From: Acidobacteriota bacterium
Lineage (GTDB): Bacteria > Acidobacteriota > Terriglobia > Bryobacterales > Bryobacteraceae
DNA length: 64,000 bases
Direction of reading: 5' to 3'
NCBI GenBank assembly: GCA_016185425.1
Contig: JACPNQ010000006.1
Coordinates: 1-64,000 of the forward strand
Shown here: in pieces, positions 18,208 through 27,634 of the stretch
Layout of the letters: each line of letters starts with the position of its first letter
Position numbering within the stretch: the first letter of the stretch is position 1
Program-made: the position numbers and the translations under genes
The notes under the pieces: generated by a model
What the model saw: the letters and a program-made list of their open reading frames with translations, nothing else
What the model was told of the DNA's origin: nothing
The model's database searches: none

Positions 18208-19692
18208 CTACTGAGTTCGCAGCAGGCGGCGGAGGATTTTGCCGGAGGGGGACTTGGGGATCTGGTCGACGAATTCCCACTGACGGATTTTCTTGAAGGG
18301 GGCGACGCGGGCGGTGATGAAGTCGGAGAGTTCGGCGGTTGAGATTTCGCCGCGGCGGACTACGAAGGCCTTTGGTACTTCGCCCGCCTCTTCGTCCGGA
18401 ACACCGATGACCGCGGCGTCGATGATGCCGGGATGACTGAGCAAGAGTGCTTCCAACTCGGCGGGCGGGACCTGGCAGCCTTTGTACTTGATCAGCTCCT
18501 TGCAGCGGTCGACGATGCGGATCCAACCTTCTTCGTCGATCTCGGCGATATCGCCGGTGCGCATCCAGCCGTCAGGGAGGACCATCTCGGCCGTCGCTTC
18601 GGGCCTGTTCAGATAGCCCTTCATGATCTGTGGGCCGCGGACTAACAGTTCCCCGTCCACCAGTTTGACTTCGCACCCAGGGACTGGAAGGCCGACTCCG
18701 TCGAGCGCCGGCGGGGTGCGGCCGGGCGGCACGATGGAGATGATACAGCTCGTCTCCGTCATCCCGTAGCCCTGGCGGACCGGGGCGCCGATGCGCTCAC
18801 CGCAGGCCTTTATGAGCGTTTCGCCAAGCGGCGCGGCGCCGGCGAGGATGTCGCGGACGGAGGAGAAGTTGTAGCGGTCGACAACGGGCGATTTGCTGAG
18901 CGCGAGAACGACAGGCGGCACAAGGTAGAGGCGATTGATGCGATAGGTCTGCACGGCATTGCAGAAGCCCTCGAAATCGAAGCGGGACATGACGATGAGC
19001 GTGGCGCCCTGACGCAGACTGGTGTTCAGGATCACCTGCATGCCGTAGATGTGGAAGAAGGGGAGGAAGGCAATGACGACGTGGTCCCGATTGGTCTGCT
19101 CAACTTCAATGATCTGGCGCAGGGCGGCGATCATGCTGTAGTGCGTGAGCATGACGCCTTTTGCCGCGCCGGTGGTGCCGCTGGAATAGGGGAGGGAAAC
19201 GATGTCCTCGCGGAGGTCGTGTTCGACGGCGGGCGGCGGACCGGAAGGTTCCAGCAGTTGCGCGAATGAGACGGCACCGGCAGCCTCGCCGAAGACGAAG
19301 ATTTCGTGGACAGAGGTGCCTTCGACGGCGGTGCGGGATTTTTCCAGGAGATCGGGGACGGTGATGAGACGCGTTGCGCCGCTATCGATCAACTGGCGGT
19401 GGAGTTCTTCGCTGCTGTAGACGGGATTGACGGTGGTGGGGATGCCGCCGGCCATCTGGATGCCGTAGCTGGCGACGGGGTATTCGAGGACGTTGGGCGA
19501 GTAGATGCAGAAGACTTCGCCCTTCTTCATGCCGCGCGCGGCGAGGTTGGCGGCGACGCGGGGGACCGATCGGCAGAGATCGGCGTAGGTGAGCGTGCGG
19601 CTGGTGGGTGCGTCGATGAGCGCGGGCTTAGCGCCGTAGCTGGACCAGTGCTCCATGATGAACCGGTAGATGGGGAGTTCGGGGATGTGCAT
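18208..19692 (-). CDS. AMP-dependent acyl-CoA synthetase/ligase (4-coumarate-CoA ligase-like)
   Basis: This 494-residue ligase would activate a carboxylic acid with ATP and load it on CoA. The P-loop motif SLPYSSGTTGAAKGVMLTH is at residues about 165-183. The adenine-site GYGMTETSC lies near residue 313, GDIAEIDEEGWIRIVDRCKE near 395 and the C-terminal catalytic lysine loop PKSPSGKILRR near 480. Length fits class I ANL enzymes of the phenylpropanoid or medium-chain type. Its start is only 4 nt after the stop of the DUF6351 hydrolase gene upstream, so the two are one transcript. The ligase could activate the acid the hydrolase releases (inference). Substrate cannot be read from sequence. Confidence 0.9.
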   Translation of the reverse strand: MHIPELPIYRFIMEHWSSYGAKPALIDAPTSRTLTYADLCRSVPRVAANLAARGMKKGEVFCIYSPNVLEYPVASYGIQMAGGIPTTVNPVYSSEELHRQLIDSGATRLITVPDLLEKSRTAVEGTSVHEIFVFGEAAGAVSFAQLLEPSGPPPAVEHDLREDIVSLPYSSGTTGAAKGVMLTHYSMIAALRQIIEVEQTNRDHVVIAFLPFFHIYGMQVILNTSLRQGATLIVMSRFDFEGFCNAVQTYRINRLYLVPPVVLALSKSPVVDRYNFSSVRDILAGAAPLGETLIKACGERIGAPVRQGYGMTETSCIISIVPPGRTPPALDGVGLPVPGCEVKLVDGELLVRGPQIMKGYLNRPEATAEMVLPDGWMRTGDIAEIDEEGWIRIVDRCKELIKYKGCQVPPAELEALLLSHPGIIDAAVIGVPDEEAGEVPKAFVVRRGEISTAELSDFITARVAPFKKIRQWEFVDQIPKSPSGKILRRLLRTQ

Positions 19693-19696
19693 GGAT

Positions 19697-21778
19697 TCAA
19701 TATTGGAGCCACGTGCCGACGGGGCGCTGCTGCTCGACGCCGGGCTTTTTCCAGTCGCAGACGCCGGTGGGGAAGATGCGGCGGAGGCGCTGTTTATCGG
19801 TGTCGGAGAAGGGGACGGCGTAGTCGGTTGGGTCGATGGGCTTGAGCTGGCATTTGAGGACGTTGTTGGTTATGGGACCGCCGGCGATCATGCGAGGAGG
19901 CGGGAAGGTTTGATAGAGCTTGTTGCATTCACCGCCGGAGAAGGTCTGCGGTTCGAGGATGCGCGTTTCGTTGGCGGAGTAGCAGGAGTCAGAGAGGTCG
20001 ACCGGTTTGGCGCGGGTGATCCTTTCGAGGATCGGGGCGTTGGAGGTGTCTTTGGCGAGGTTGGTGAGCCACTCATCCATCTTGGCGATGGCAAAGGCGT
20101 GGACGCGGGGGCTGCGCTGGGCGGCGAGGAGGACGACCTCATTCGCGGCGGTGCCGTTGGCGGCGCGGAGGCGTTCACGGAAGGAATAGGAGTGGTATTT
20201 CTGGTGGACGTCGCCATTGATGGTGAGGTCAGTGTAGGCGCGGTAATCGATGATGGGGATGCGGGAGAGACCGTTGCCGCCGAAGGTGACGCGGCCTGTC
20301 TGGTAGGCGGCGCGGAGGGCTTGGGGATCGGCAACAGAGCGGGCGGGGGCGAGGGTGCCGTCGTTATCGTAGCCGCCGATTTTTTCGTTGAGGTCGAGGA
20401 ACTGGGCGGGTGTGATGGCGCCGCTGTTGAGGGCGGTGAGGCCGTATTGGACGCCGGCGTTGTCGATGGCGCGGCGTGCGAAGCCGGTGGCGGGATCGCG
20501 GCCGTAGACGTTGACGGTGTGGTCGAAGATGTCGCAGCGGGCGCCGGAGCGGTTGAGGAGCGGGTGATAGCGGAGCTCGATGGGCAGCTCGGGCGGGCAG
20601 AAGGTGGTGGGGTTGATGCGGCCGGCGCCGTTGGCGGTGCCGGTGATGTTTTTGAGAGTGCCGACGCCGGCGATGGCGCGTTTCTGCTCGTCGTTCAGGG
20701 AGCTGCCGGACTTTGCGAAGTAGTTGTCGAGGAGTTGGGCGTCGGTAAGGAACTGGGTGGTTTCGAGAACGTCGGGGAACGTGGCGCTAGGGATGATGCC
20801 ATCGAGAAGGCCGGGGTAGCCGTCGGCGATCTGGATCTGCTGATAGGAGCCACCGGAGCCGCCGCGGCCGAAGGTGAAGGCGGGCGGGCCATAGGCTTCG
20901 ATGAGGCGTTCCTTGACCATCATCATGGTTTCGGCGGCGACGACATCCTGGCAGTTGTTGCCGAAGACGTTGAGCGTGGCGGATGCTTCGGCGTAGCCTT
21001 TGCCGACGATGTCGTCGTTAACGACGCCGGGCAGGGCGCCGCCCTGGCGAAACCAGCCGCCGGTGCAGCCGCCGCCGAAGGTATAGAGCAGGCGGCGATT
21101 CCAGGATTTGGGCGGGGAGTGGGGGCTGGGAAGGGGATCGGCGGTTGGGTCGTGCAGGACGGCGAACTGGTAGATGGAACGATTGAGGGTTCCGGTTTCG
21201 ACGCGGACGATGTAGGGGACGCGCTGGCCGGTGGTGGTTGTTGTGAAGGCTACGTCGGCGGGGCGAGGCGCGCCTTGGGGGAGGGGTTTGAGCGCGGGGT
21301 TTTGTTCGGTTTTGTAGACGTAGGTGACGACGGTCTTGACGGTGCAATCGGCATCGAGCGCGGGCCCGAGGTGCGTGGCGTCGGGCAGGAGGAAGTTGTG
21401 CGACTGGCAGATGAAGGGCTGCTCCCGCGGGCCGGAGAAGATGGGGCCGGTGGAGGGGAAGTTGACGATGGAGAGTTGGGCATCGGCGGGGCCGGGCCCC
21501 TGAAAGACTTCGAGGGTGTTTTGCCCAATGCGCAGACCGCGGACCAGACCGAGGAGTGCATGGCGGGGATGTTCCGGGCGGAAGGAGGCGGTTACGTCCT
21601 GGCCGTTGCGGCGGATGGATATGCCGGTGAGGGGGGAGTTGGCTGGGACCTCGACACGGACGAGGGTTTCGCCGCCGCTGACTTTATCCGGACGGCCCGA
21701 GAGAGTGGCGATCTGCCAGCCGGGAGAGGCGGCGGCGGAGAGACAGAGCAGCGCGGCAAGGAGACGCAAGGCTGACAT
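19697..21778 (-). CDS. Secreted DUF6351-family hydrolase-like protein
   Basis: The ATG at 21778 is chosen because it starts a signal peptide (MSALRLLAALLCLSAAASPG); an in-frame start 36 nt earlier would bury it. The 693-residue protein begins with an Ig-like domain (SGRPDKVSGGETLVRVEVP, SIRRNGQDVTASF), a hallmark of DUF6351. An alpha/beta-hydrolase-like part follows with FGGGCTGGWFRQGG and a G-x-S-x-G-like elbow in FGRGGSGGSYQQIQIADGYP (about residues 300-318). The family is related in layout to 3-hydroxybutyrate-oligomer hydrolases and tannases. It would hydrolyse an extracellular ester or oligomer, and the acyl-CoA ligase directly downstream could use the product. Catalytic Asp/His were not assigned. 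Confidence 0.7.
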   Translation of the reverse strand: MSALRLLAALLCLSAAASPGWQIATLSGRPDKVSGGETLVRVEVPANSPLTGISIRRNGQDVTASFRPEHPRHALLGLVRGLRIGQNTLEVFQGPGPADAQLSIVNFPSTGPIFSGPREQPFICQSHNFLLPDATHLGPALDADCTVKTVVTYVYKTEQNPALKPLPQGAPRPADVAFTTTTTGQRVPYIVRVETGTLNRSIYQFAVLHDPTADPLPSPHSPPKSWNRRLLYTFGGGCTGGWFRQGGALPGVVNDDIVGKGYAEASATLNVFGNNCQDVVAAETMMMVKERLIEAYGPPAFTFGRGGSGGSYQQIQIADGYPGLLDGIIPSATFPDVLETTQFLTDAQLLDNYFAKSGSSLNDEQKRAIAGVGTLKNITGTANGAGRINPTTFCPPELPIELRYHPLLNRSGARCDIFDHTVNVYGRDPATGFARRAIDNAGVQYGLTALNSGAITPAQFLDLNEKIGGYDNDGTLAPARSVADPQALRAAYQTGRVTFGGNGLSRIPIIDYRAYTDLTINGDVHQKYHSYSFRERLRAANGTAANEVVLLAAQRSPRVHAFAIAKMDEWLTNLAKDTSNAPILERITRAKPVDLSDSCYSANETRILEPQTFSGGECNKLYQTFPPPRMIAGGPITNNVLKCQLKPIDPTDYAVPFSDTDKQRLRRIFPTGVCDWKKPGVEQQRPVGTWLQY

Positions 21779-21825
21779 GGGGCGAATTGGATTGATGGTA
21801 CATGAAGGCGCCACTGTGGCGCCAA

Positions 21826-22143
21826 CTAATCCCGGGGGTTGGCCCCATACCGCAGCCGCAGTTTGACGAGCATCGGTTCGCTCGCCTGGCTCTCCGCCCG
21901 ATAGACAGTCTGGGGAGGCGGATCCTCCTGTGTCAGCAGGCGAGTGGCACCAGCGGCGGCTTGCTGCTCCACCGCGGTCCAGGCCGCGCCGGCTCCGCCA
22001 GTCAGCTCAAATACCTCGGCCTTGCGGCCCCACTTCTTTTCCCAGCTCGCGACCTGCCCATCCGGCAAGGCCAGCGCCTTGGCCGCGATCGTCAGATCGT
22101 CTAAGGGAGCCGCCGCCAGCAGCAGCGTGATTTCCTCCTCCAC
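21826..22143 (-). CDS. Hypothetical 105-residue protein
   Basis: A GTG start at 22143 has AGGA a few bases upstream and gives a 105-residue, acidic-then-basic protein without signal peptide (begins MEEEITLLLAAAPLDDLTIA). It lies in the same direction as its neighbours with gaps of 47 and 96 nt, filling an otherwise empty stretch. No family is recognised. High GC makes spurious frames common here, so this gene is only moderately supported. Confidence 0.45.
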   Translation of the reverse strand: MEEEITLLLAAAPLDDLTIAAKALALPDGQVASWEKKWGRKAEVFELTGGAGAAWTAVEQQAAAGATRLLTQEDPPPQTVYRAESQASEPMLVKLRLRYGANPRD

Positions 22144-22239
22144 GTGGTCCTGGCGGGTTCGTGCAGAGTGTAATGCGCGATTGGAAACTGGCCAAAGGCT
22201 GGCTGGCGAGAGAACTGAGCCGATGAGAGAGCCCTGCCT

Positions 22240-23505
22240 TTACGCCCGCACTTTGTCGTAGTCGAAGGCTTCGTTGACGAGGTGGAACTTGGGTTCGCCG
22301 TCGCGTTGGAGATAGTAGGTAGGGAGCGGCGTGCGCTGGAAGCTGCTTAGCTGGCGGCGGGCGGGTTTGCCGTCTTCCCATTCGTAGAGCTCGACTTCGT
22401 GCGGGTTGAATGTGTCGAGCAAGCCGCGCTCTTTGGCGATGCGGAACAGATTGACGTTGCCCGGCTCGTGACCACCGAGATACATGCCGACCATGTCGAG
22501 GCGGAGTTTATCCTTGCCGAACATGACGAGGTTCGTCAGGTGGTCGTTCCCGGTGCCGAAGCCATCGCCGTCCCGGCCGTAGATGCCTTCGATAATGGAG
22601 AGGCCGGTGCGCAGCGTCTGGGTGTTGTCGCAGGTTTTGTGGGCCCAGATTTCCTGATGGATGGGGCTTAGCGCGTCCTTGCTCTGATAGCGGGCGTAGC
22701 CCATGCGGACATGGCGATCGAAGAAGCTGTTGACGCGGCGCTCCACTTCGGGATGGATGTTCTCCTTCATGAAGCCGGGGACGCCTGTGACCATGTTCCA
22801 GCCGGGGCAGAAGCGGACGTACGGTTTGACGACGAGGCCTTGTTCATTCTTCGTCGAGAGGGTCATGCACATGCCGTGGGACTTCCACTTGGCGATGTTG
22901 AGGAGCCAGGTATCGGGCTCATTGACGGGCGCGTAGTGCGGGATGTGGGTATAGACGACGGGGTCGGGGACCTTGGTCCAGTTCATTTCGTAGCCGTCGC
23001 GGAAGTTGCGGGGGCGGCGATCGGGTTCGTTGACTTCGACGCCGTGACGGTCATTGATATCGGCGAGGCCGCGGTAGTTCCAGGTGTGGAAGCCGTTGGC
23101 TTCGAGGAAGTGAAATTTCTTGAGGCCGAGTTCTTTGAGGCCGATGATGATGCCTTCGTAGAATTGGGGGTCGGTGCCTGTGCCCCAGTTTTCCTCGTGG
23201 GGGCGGTTGTTGCGGACGGAGGTGAAGTTGGGTTTGAGGATGATGCGGTGGGAGATGGGGACGCCTGCGGGATCATCGACAGGGACCAATACTTCGCGTG
23301 CGAAGGCGATACCTTCCTTGAGCTTTGCGGCTTCGTCCATCTTGTGCGGTACGCGCGTGCGCTTGATGAAGACGGCCTTGGGGTTGGCCTCAATAAACGA
23401 GTGCACGGCGAAGCGGGACTTGGGGAGCCGCGCGGGGGCGCCGACCAACTGATAGGGCGCCAGAGCGGCGGCGGACGCGAGGAATTTGCGGCGGCAGATT
23501 TTCAT
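22240..23505 (-). CDS. DUF362 domain protein with Tat signal
   Basis: This 421-residue protein has a twin-arginine signal (MKICRRKFLASAAALAPYQL). The mature protein contains a DUF362 core: RIILKPNFTSVRNNRPHEE near residue 110, TWLLNIAKWKSHGMCMTLS near 205 and LSIIEGIYGRDGDGFGTGND near 310. DUF362 proteins bind metal or redox centres in some families, but no Cys-rich ferredoxin segment is present, so an enzyme role is unknown. Export by Tat suggests folding with a cofactor in the cytoplasm. It follows the gene upstream by 11 nt and is likely cotranscribed with it. Confidence 0.75.
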   Translation of the reverse strand: MKICRRKFLASAAALAPYQLVGAPARLPKSRFAVHSFIEANPKAVFIKRTRVPHKMDEAAKLKEGIAFAREVLVPVDDPAGVPISHRIILKPNFTSVRNNRPHEENWGTGTDPQFYEGIIIGLKELGLKKFHFLEANGFHTWNYRGLADINDRHGVEVNEPDRRPRNFRDGYEMNWTKVPDPVVYTHIPHYAPVNEPDTWLLNIAKWKSHGMCMTLSTKNEQGLVVKPYVRFCPGWNMVTGVPGFMKENIHPEVERRVNSFFDRHVRMGYARYQSKDALSPIHQEIWAHKTCDNTQTLRTGLSIIEGIYGRDGDGFGTGNDHLTNLVMFGKDKLRLDMVGMYLGGHEPGNVNLFRIAKERGLLDTFNPHEVELYEWEDGKPARRQLSSFQRTPLPTYYLQRDGEPKFHLVNEAFDYDKVRA

Positions 23506-23516
23506 GGCGCGGAGTC

Positions 23517-24605
23517 CTACTGGAACTGTACAACAGCGAGGCGGCGAATGGCGGGCGGGAAGACTTCGGTGGCGGTGCCGCGGTGGTAGACCTTGAGGGC
23601 GAGCGGGGGTGCATCGGGGCGCAGGAGCGCGGCCGATTTGTAGATGCCTTGCACGCGGGCTTGTATTTCGTTTTCGACGGGGCCGCCGTATTGAATGATG
23701 TGGAGGAGACCGCCGGCGGTAGCGAGGGGAATGGCGGCGGGAGCGTTCCAGAGGCGGGCGGCGCGGCGGCGGTGGGTGAGGAGGTCGATGCAGTCGAGGG
23801 CGAATTCGCTGGGGTCTTTGATGCGCGTGTGGTAGGCGACGACCCGTCCTTTGCCGACGGAGTAGATGGTGCGGTCGGTGTCTTCCTTGATCGTGGTCCA
23901 GCCTTTGGGAGGGGCAGAGTCGGTGACGGCGGTGGCGCCGGCGCTTGCGTGGCGGTAGGCGGTTTCGGGGACGGATTTGAGACCGGCGGCGATGAGGAGA
24001 TTGATTTTCGCGGGATCCGGTGGAGGGACTTCGCTGGTTAGGGCAGGGCTTGCGCCGCGGCGGTAGAGAAGGTTGGCGATTTCGGATGTGAGGAAACCGG
24101 GTTCGACGAGGGCGGTGACGATTGGCAGTGTTGGACGGTTGAATAGCTGTTCGTTCTGGCGGAGCCAGCTTGCGGTGCGGGCGAGGGAGCGCCAGGCTTC
24201 GAGCGCCGTGGGATCGGCAGCGAGGAGGGCGCCGCGATAGCGGGGTTCGACGGAGAGGATGAAATTGCCGCCATTGACGCGAGCTTCGATGAGGGCGAGC
24301 TCAAGGGTGTCGAAGGGGACGCCGCGTTCGGGGTCATTCTGCGAATGGGCGAGGAGGGCTGGCTGGCCGATGGCGCGTTGATAGGCGGCGAGGTACCCAT
24401 TGGCGTCGACCCAGGGTTCACGGCTTGCGCTGGCGATATCGGCGCTGCCCTGTTTGGCGGGTGAGCGGATGCCGGGCCAGAGGCCTCGTGTGATGGAGCC
24501 GGGAACTGTTTCCGCGCCGATGACCCGATCGGGCTGGAGCTGCGTGATGAGTGCCTCATGGGCCGGTTCGCGATTGGGCCAGCGAAGAATGAGCGGAGCA
24601 GCCAT
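23517..24605 (-). CDS. Hypothetical protein, possible TIM-barrel glycosidase relative
   Basis: This 362-residue protein starts at an ATG without signal peptide. The first 170 residues (PWVDANGYLAAYQRAIG, PALLAHSQNDPERGVPFDT, NGGNFILSVEPRYRGALL) read like the later strands of a beta/alpha barrel of the kind found in uncharacterised glycosidase-like proteins. The remainder has a Rossmann-like stretch with PAKINLLIAAGLKSVPETAY. No catalytic pair was identified. It is the first gene of the minus-strand run that continues through the DUF362 protein. If the barrel reading is right, the N-terminus may be truncated, because the first strands and the signal peptide are missing. Confidence 0.5.
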   Translation of the reverse strand: MAAPLILRWPNREPAHEALITQLQPDRVIGAETVPGSITRGLWPGIRSPAKQGSADIASASREPWVDANGYLAAYQRAIGQPALLAHSQNDPERGVPFDTLELALIEARVNGGNFILSVEPRYRGALLAADPTALEAWRSLARTASWLRQNEQLFNRPTLPIVTALVEPGFLTSEIANLLYRRGASPALTSEVPPPDPAKINLLIAAGLKSVPETAYRHASAGATAVTDSAPPKGWTTIKEDTDRTIYSVGKGRVVAYHTRIKDPSEFALDCIDLLTHRRRAARLWNAPAAIPLATAGGLLHIIQYGGPVENEIQARVQGIYKSAALLRPDAPPLALKVYHRGTATEVFPPAIRRLAVVQFQ

Positions 24606-24802
24606 GGGAGTATTTTATGCGGCGTTGACGCGGCGCGCATGCTGCGGCGTTGTTCCTTCTGCAGTGAATTCGGCCGGTCTGGTGGTATTGGGCCAGGACT
24701 GGTTTGTAACGGAATTTCGAGAAGTTATTGATACTGGGCGAGTTGTAGTTTGGAAAGGCAGTTGCAGTGCATATGGGCGTAGTAAGGAAAAAGGAGAATA
24801 CG

Positions 24803-25159
24803 ATGAAACGCATATTGATGGGACTGGCATTCGGAGTGGCTCTGATGGCGCAGCCGTACGGCGCGCGTCCGGGCTATGGTCCCGGATACAATGACTCGCG
24901 CGGGTATGCGTATAACGGCAATCACTTTGCCGAGCGGATTGCGCGCGGGGAACGCATGGGACTGTTGACGCGCCGCGAGGCGTCGCGGCTTTGGGACATG
25001 GAGCGCAGGCTGCGTTATGAGACAGAGCGCGCGTATCGAAGCGGGTATGGCGTTTCGCCTCGCGAACAGCAACGGCTGGCCGAGATGAGCCGGCGCTTGG
25101 ACTACGAGATCACGCGGGAGATGCGTGACGGCGAGCGCAGCGGTTGGAGCCGCTGGTAG
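24803..25159 (+). CDS. Small secreted Arg-rich protein
   Basis: The ATG at 24803 has AAGGAGA at 24791-24797 and gives 118 residues with signal peptide (MKRILMGLAFGVALMAQP); the in-frame start at 24767 lacks a ribosome site. The mature part has a Gly/Tyr-rich linker (YGARPGYGPGYNDSRGYAY), then a charged helical region rich in Arg/Glu (ERIARGERMGLLTRREASRL, WDMERRLRYETERAYRSG). It resembles the periplasmic stress-type proteins of the YfaZ/Spy-like kind only in composition. No family is assigned. The 197 nt upstream are non-coding and would hold its promoter. Confidence 0.7.
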   Translation: MKRILMGLAFGVALMAQPYGARPGYGPGYNDSRGYAYNGNHFAERIARGERMGLLTRREASRLWDMERRLRYETERAYRSGYGVSPREQQRLAEMSRRLDYEITREMRDGERSGWSRW

Positions 25160-25165
25160 CCCTTT

Positions 25166-27580
25166 CTACTCGTGGCGCAGAGCTACGAGCGGATCGAGCC
25201 GGGATGCACGGCGTGCGGGGATGAGGCACGCCGCCAACCCGGCCGAGCAGAGCGTGAGTGTGACCATGCCAAACGTCAGCGGATCGGACGGGGAAACCTT
25301 AAACAGGAACTGCGTCATCAGCCGGCAGGCAAAGAATGCGGCGGTCAGACCGAGCGCCATTCCGATAGCGATTTGGATAAGCCCGCGATTCAAGACCATG
25401 CCGACAATGGCGCGGGCATTGGCGCCGAGCGCCAGCCGGACACCGATTTCGCGAGTGCGAGCGGCGGTGGCATGGGCGAGAACGGCATAGATGCCGACAG
25501 CGGCCATGCCCATGGCGATGAAGGCGAACGAGAAGAAGAGCGTGCCAAATACGCGAAGGTACCAGCGGCTCCGTTCGAGGGTTTCCGCGAGAGTGCCGAC
25601 GTCAAAGAGAGGCAATTCGCCGTCGAGTTGCTGCACTTCACGGCGAAGGGCTGGAGCCAGGGTAGGCGCGGCAGGGCCAATCTGGAGGAGGGCCGCCATG
25701 CCGCCCTGGCTCTCCGAAATGTAGGGGAGGATCACCAGCGGATCGGGCGCCTGGTTGCCGGGATTCGATTGGCGGATGTCGGGCGCGATGCCAATTACGG
25801 TCATCCATGCGGCGGGCTGGTTGTTCCCCTGAAAAAGGCGGAGCTGTTTGCCGATGGCATCCTGGCCGGCGAAATGTTTGGCGGCGAATTCGCGGGTAAC
25901 GATGACCGCTTCTTTGCCGGGCAGACCATCGTTCTGTTCAAAGTCGCGCCCTTGGGCCAGGCTTTGACCGATGAGGCGCAGGTAGCCGGGGGAGACGAAG
26001 AGAACCGTTGCGCCGGGACGGCGTTCAGGTTCGGGGACGGGCTGACCGGAGATTTCGAAGCGACGCCCCTGCGCGCCATCGCCGGGCGTGTTGGAGGTCA
26101 TGGCGACCGATTTCACGCCAGGGAGCGCGGCCAGACGCGGAAGCAGTTTTTCAAAGAACTGGCGGCGCGCCTCGGGAGTGGAAAAACGGCTGTTGGGAAG
26201 ATTCACGCGCGCATGTAGAATCTGCGACGCGTCGATGCCGGCGAACTCCTGTTGCGCGACGAGGAAGCTGCGAATCATGAGGCCGGCGGCGCTGAGCAAT
26301 ACGACTGCGAGAGTGAATTGGAAAACCACAAGGGCGGCGGAAAGATAACCGCTGCGGCGGCCGGAGGAGCTCTTCGAGCCTTCTTTCAATGCTTCATTGA
26401 GATCGATGCGCGTGGCTTGCAGGGCGGGAACGATGCCGAAGAGAATTCCGGAGAGGATGCAGACGGCGGCCAGGTATCCGAACACGACGTAGTCCATCTC
26501 AAAGATGATCCACGAGGGCTTGCCGACATTCTGAACGGCTTTGGAGAAGGCTTCGACGGCGAATCGACTGAGTCCCAGCCCGAGCAGGCCACCCAGCGCG
26601 GAGAGCAGAACACTTTCGACGAGGAGTTGGCGGAGAATGCGTGCGCGGCCAGCGCCCATGGCGACGCGGATGGAGATCTCGCGCCGACGGCTGAGGGCGC
26701 GGCCGAGGAGCATGTTGGCTACGTTGGCGCAGGCGATTAACAGCACGAAACCGACGGCGCCGAGCATCAAGAGGAAGATGACGCGGATGGGGCCGCCGTT
26801 CATCGTCTCGTGGAATGTACGGACGGCAATGGAATAGCCTTTATGAGAGTCCGGGAACTGCTGCTCCAAGCGGCGGGCGACAACGTCCAGATCCGCCTGC
26901 GCAGCGGGGATCGTGACGCCGGGTTTCCTCATGCCGATCATCATGAAGGAGCGGTTGTCGCGCTTCTCCAGTTGCTCGGTGGGAACGGCATTCATCCAGA
27001 CGTCTTCGTTGTTGGGGAATTTGAAGCCCTCCGGCATCACGCCGACAATGACCGCGGTCTTGTCGTTCGCGCGAATCGCGCGGCCAATTACTCCCGGATC
27101 CTTGCCATAGCGGTCCTTCCAGACGCCGTAGCCGATGACCATGACCGACTCGGCGCCAGGTTTTTCGTCATCAGGACCGAGCGCGCGGCCGGCGACAGGC
27201 TGCATGCGGAGCATGGCGAAGAGGCCGCTGGTGATGCGCACGCCGCGATAGCGTTCGGGGGGATTGCCGTTTTCACTGACTGTTACTGGGAGACCGGAGA
27301 AGGCTTCGAGGTACTCGAACGATGTGGTGGACTGGCGGAAGTCGCGCAAGTCGGCGTAAGAGAGGCTGACCTGGTTGCGGCCCTGGGCGGGTTGCGTGGC
27401 GGGCACCATTACGAGGCGGTCGCCGCCGGGGAAGGGGAGCGGCTTGAAGAGAACGGCGTTGACGAGGGTGAAGACGGTGGTATTGACGCCAATGCCCAGG
27501 GCGAGGGTGCCGATGATGGCCGCCGAAAACCACGGGTGCTGGCGGATCATGCGGATGGCGTAGCGGAGATCCTGGAGCAT
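25166..27580 (-). CDS. ADOP-type ABC transporter permease (MacB/FtsX-like), orphan
   Basis: This 804-residue permease has two FtsX modules in one chain. There is an N-terminal membrane helix (SAAIIGTLALGIGVNTTVF) and a MacB-type periplasmic domain. Three helices follow with LIACANVANMLLGRALSRRR and the coupling motif EISIRVAMGAGRARILRQLL. The second half repeats the plan and ends with REIGVRLALGANARAIVG and a final helix near the C-terminus. This duplicated layout without an ATPase next to it is the acidobacterial duplicated orphan permease (ADOP) family. It presumably pairs with an ATPase encoded elsewhere and exports or extracts a hydrophobic or peptide substrate (inference). It is convergent with the small gene before it, 6 nt apart. 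Confidence 0.9.
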   Translation of the reverse strand: MLQDLRYAIRMIRQHPWFSAAIIGTLALGIGVNTTVFTLVNAVLFKPLPFPGGDRLVMVPATQPAQGRNQVSLSYADLRDFRQSTTSFEYLEAFSGLPVTVSENGNPPERYRGVRITSGLFAMLRMQPVAGRALGPDDEKPGAESVMVIGYGVWKDRYGKDPGVIGRAIRANDKTAVIVGVMPEGFKFPNNEDVWMNAVPTEQLEKRDNRSFMMIGMRKPGVTIPAAQADLDVVARRLEQQFPDSHKGYSIAVRTFHETMNGGPIRVIFLLMLGAVGFVLLIACANVANMLLGRALSRRREISIRVAMGAGRARILRQLLVESVLLSALGGLLGLGLSRFAVEAFSKAVQNVGKPSWIIFEMDYVVFGYLAAVCILSGILFGIVPALQATRIDLNEALKEGSKSSSGRRSGYLSAALVVFQFTLAVVLLSAAGLMIRSFLVAQQEFAGIDASQILHARVNLPNSRFSTPEARRQFFEKLLPRLAALPGVKSVAMTSNTPGDGAQGRRFEISGQPVPEPERRPGATVLFVSPGYLRLIGQSLAQGRDFEQNDGLPGKEAVIVTREFAAKHFAGQDAIGKQLRLFQGNNQPAAWMTVIGIAPDIRQSNPGNQAPDPLVILPYISESQGGMAALLQIGPAAPTLAPALRREVQQLDGELPLFDVGTLAETLERSRWYLRVFGTLFFSFAFIAMGMAAVGIYAVLAHATAARTREIGVRLALGANARAIVGMVLNRGLIQIAIGMALGLTAAFFACRLMTQFLFKVSPSDPLTFGMVTLTLCSAGLAACLIPARRASRLDPLVALRHE

Positions 27581-27634
27581 CGGAGAGCCAGACGAGGCTG
27601 TCCGCCGATTTGTTCCTTTAAATTTCCGGGGCGG

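Noticed and set aside
19670..21775. 701-codon open frame on the plus strand
   Set aside because: It is antisense to the DUF6351 gene. Its protein is a Gly/Ala/Val/Glu-rich shadow typical of high-GC third positions, with no domain and no ribosome site.
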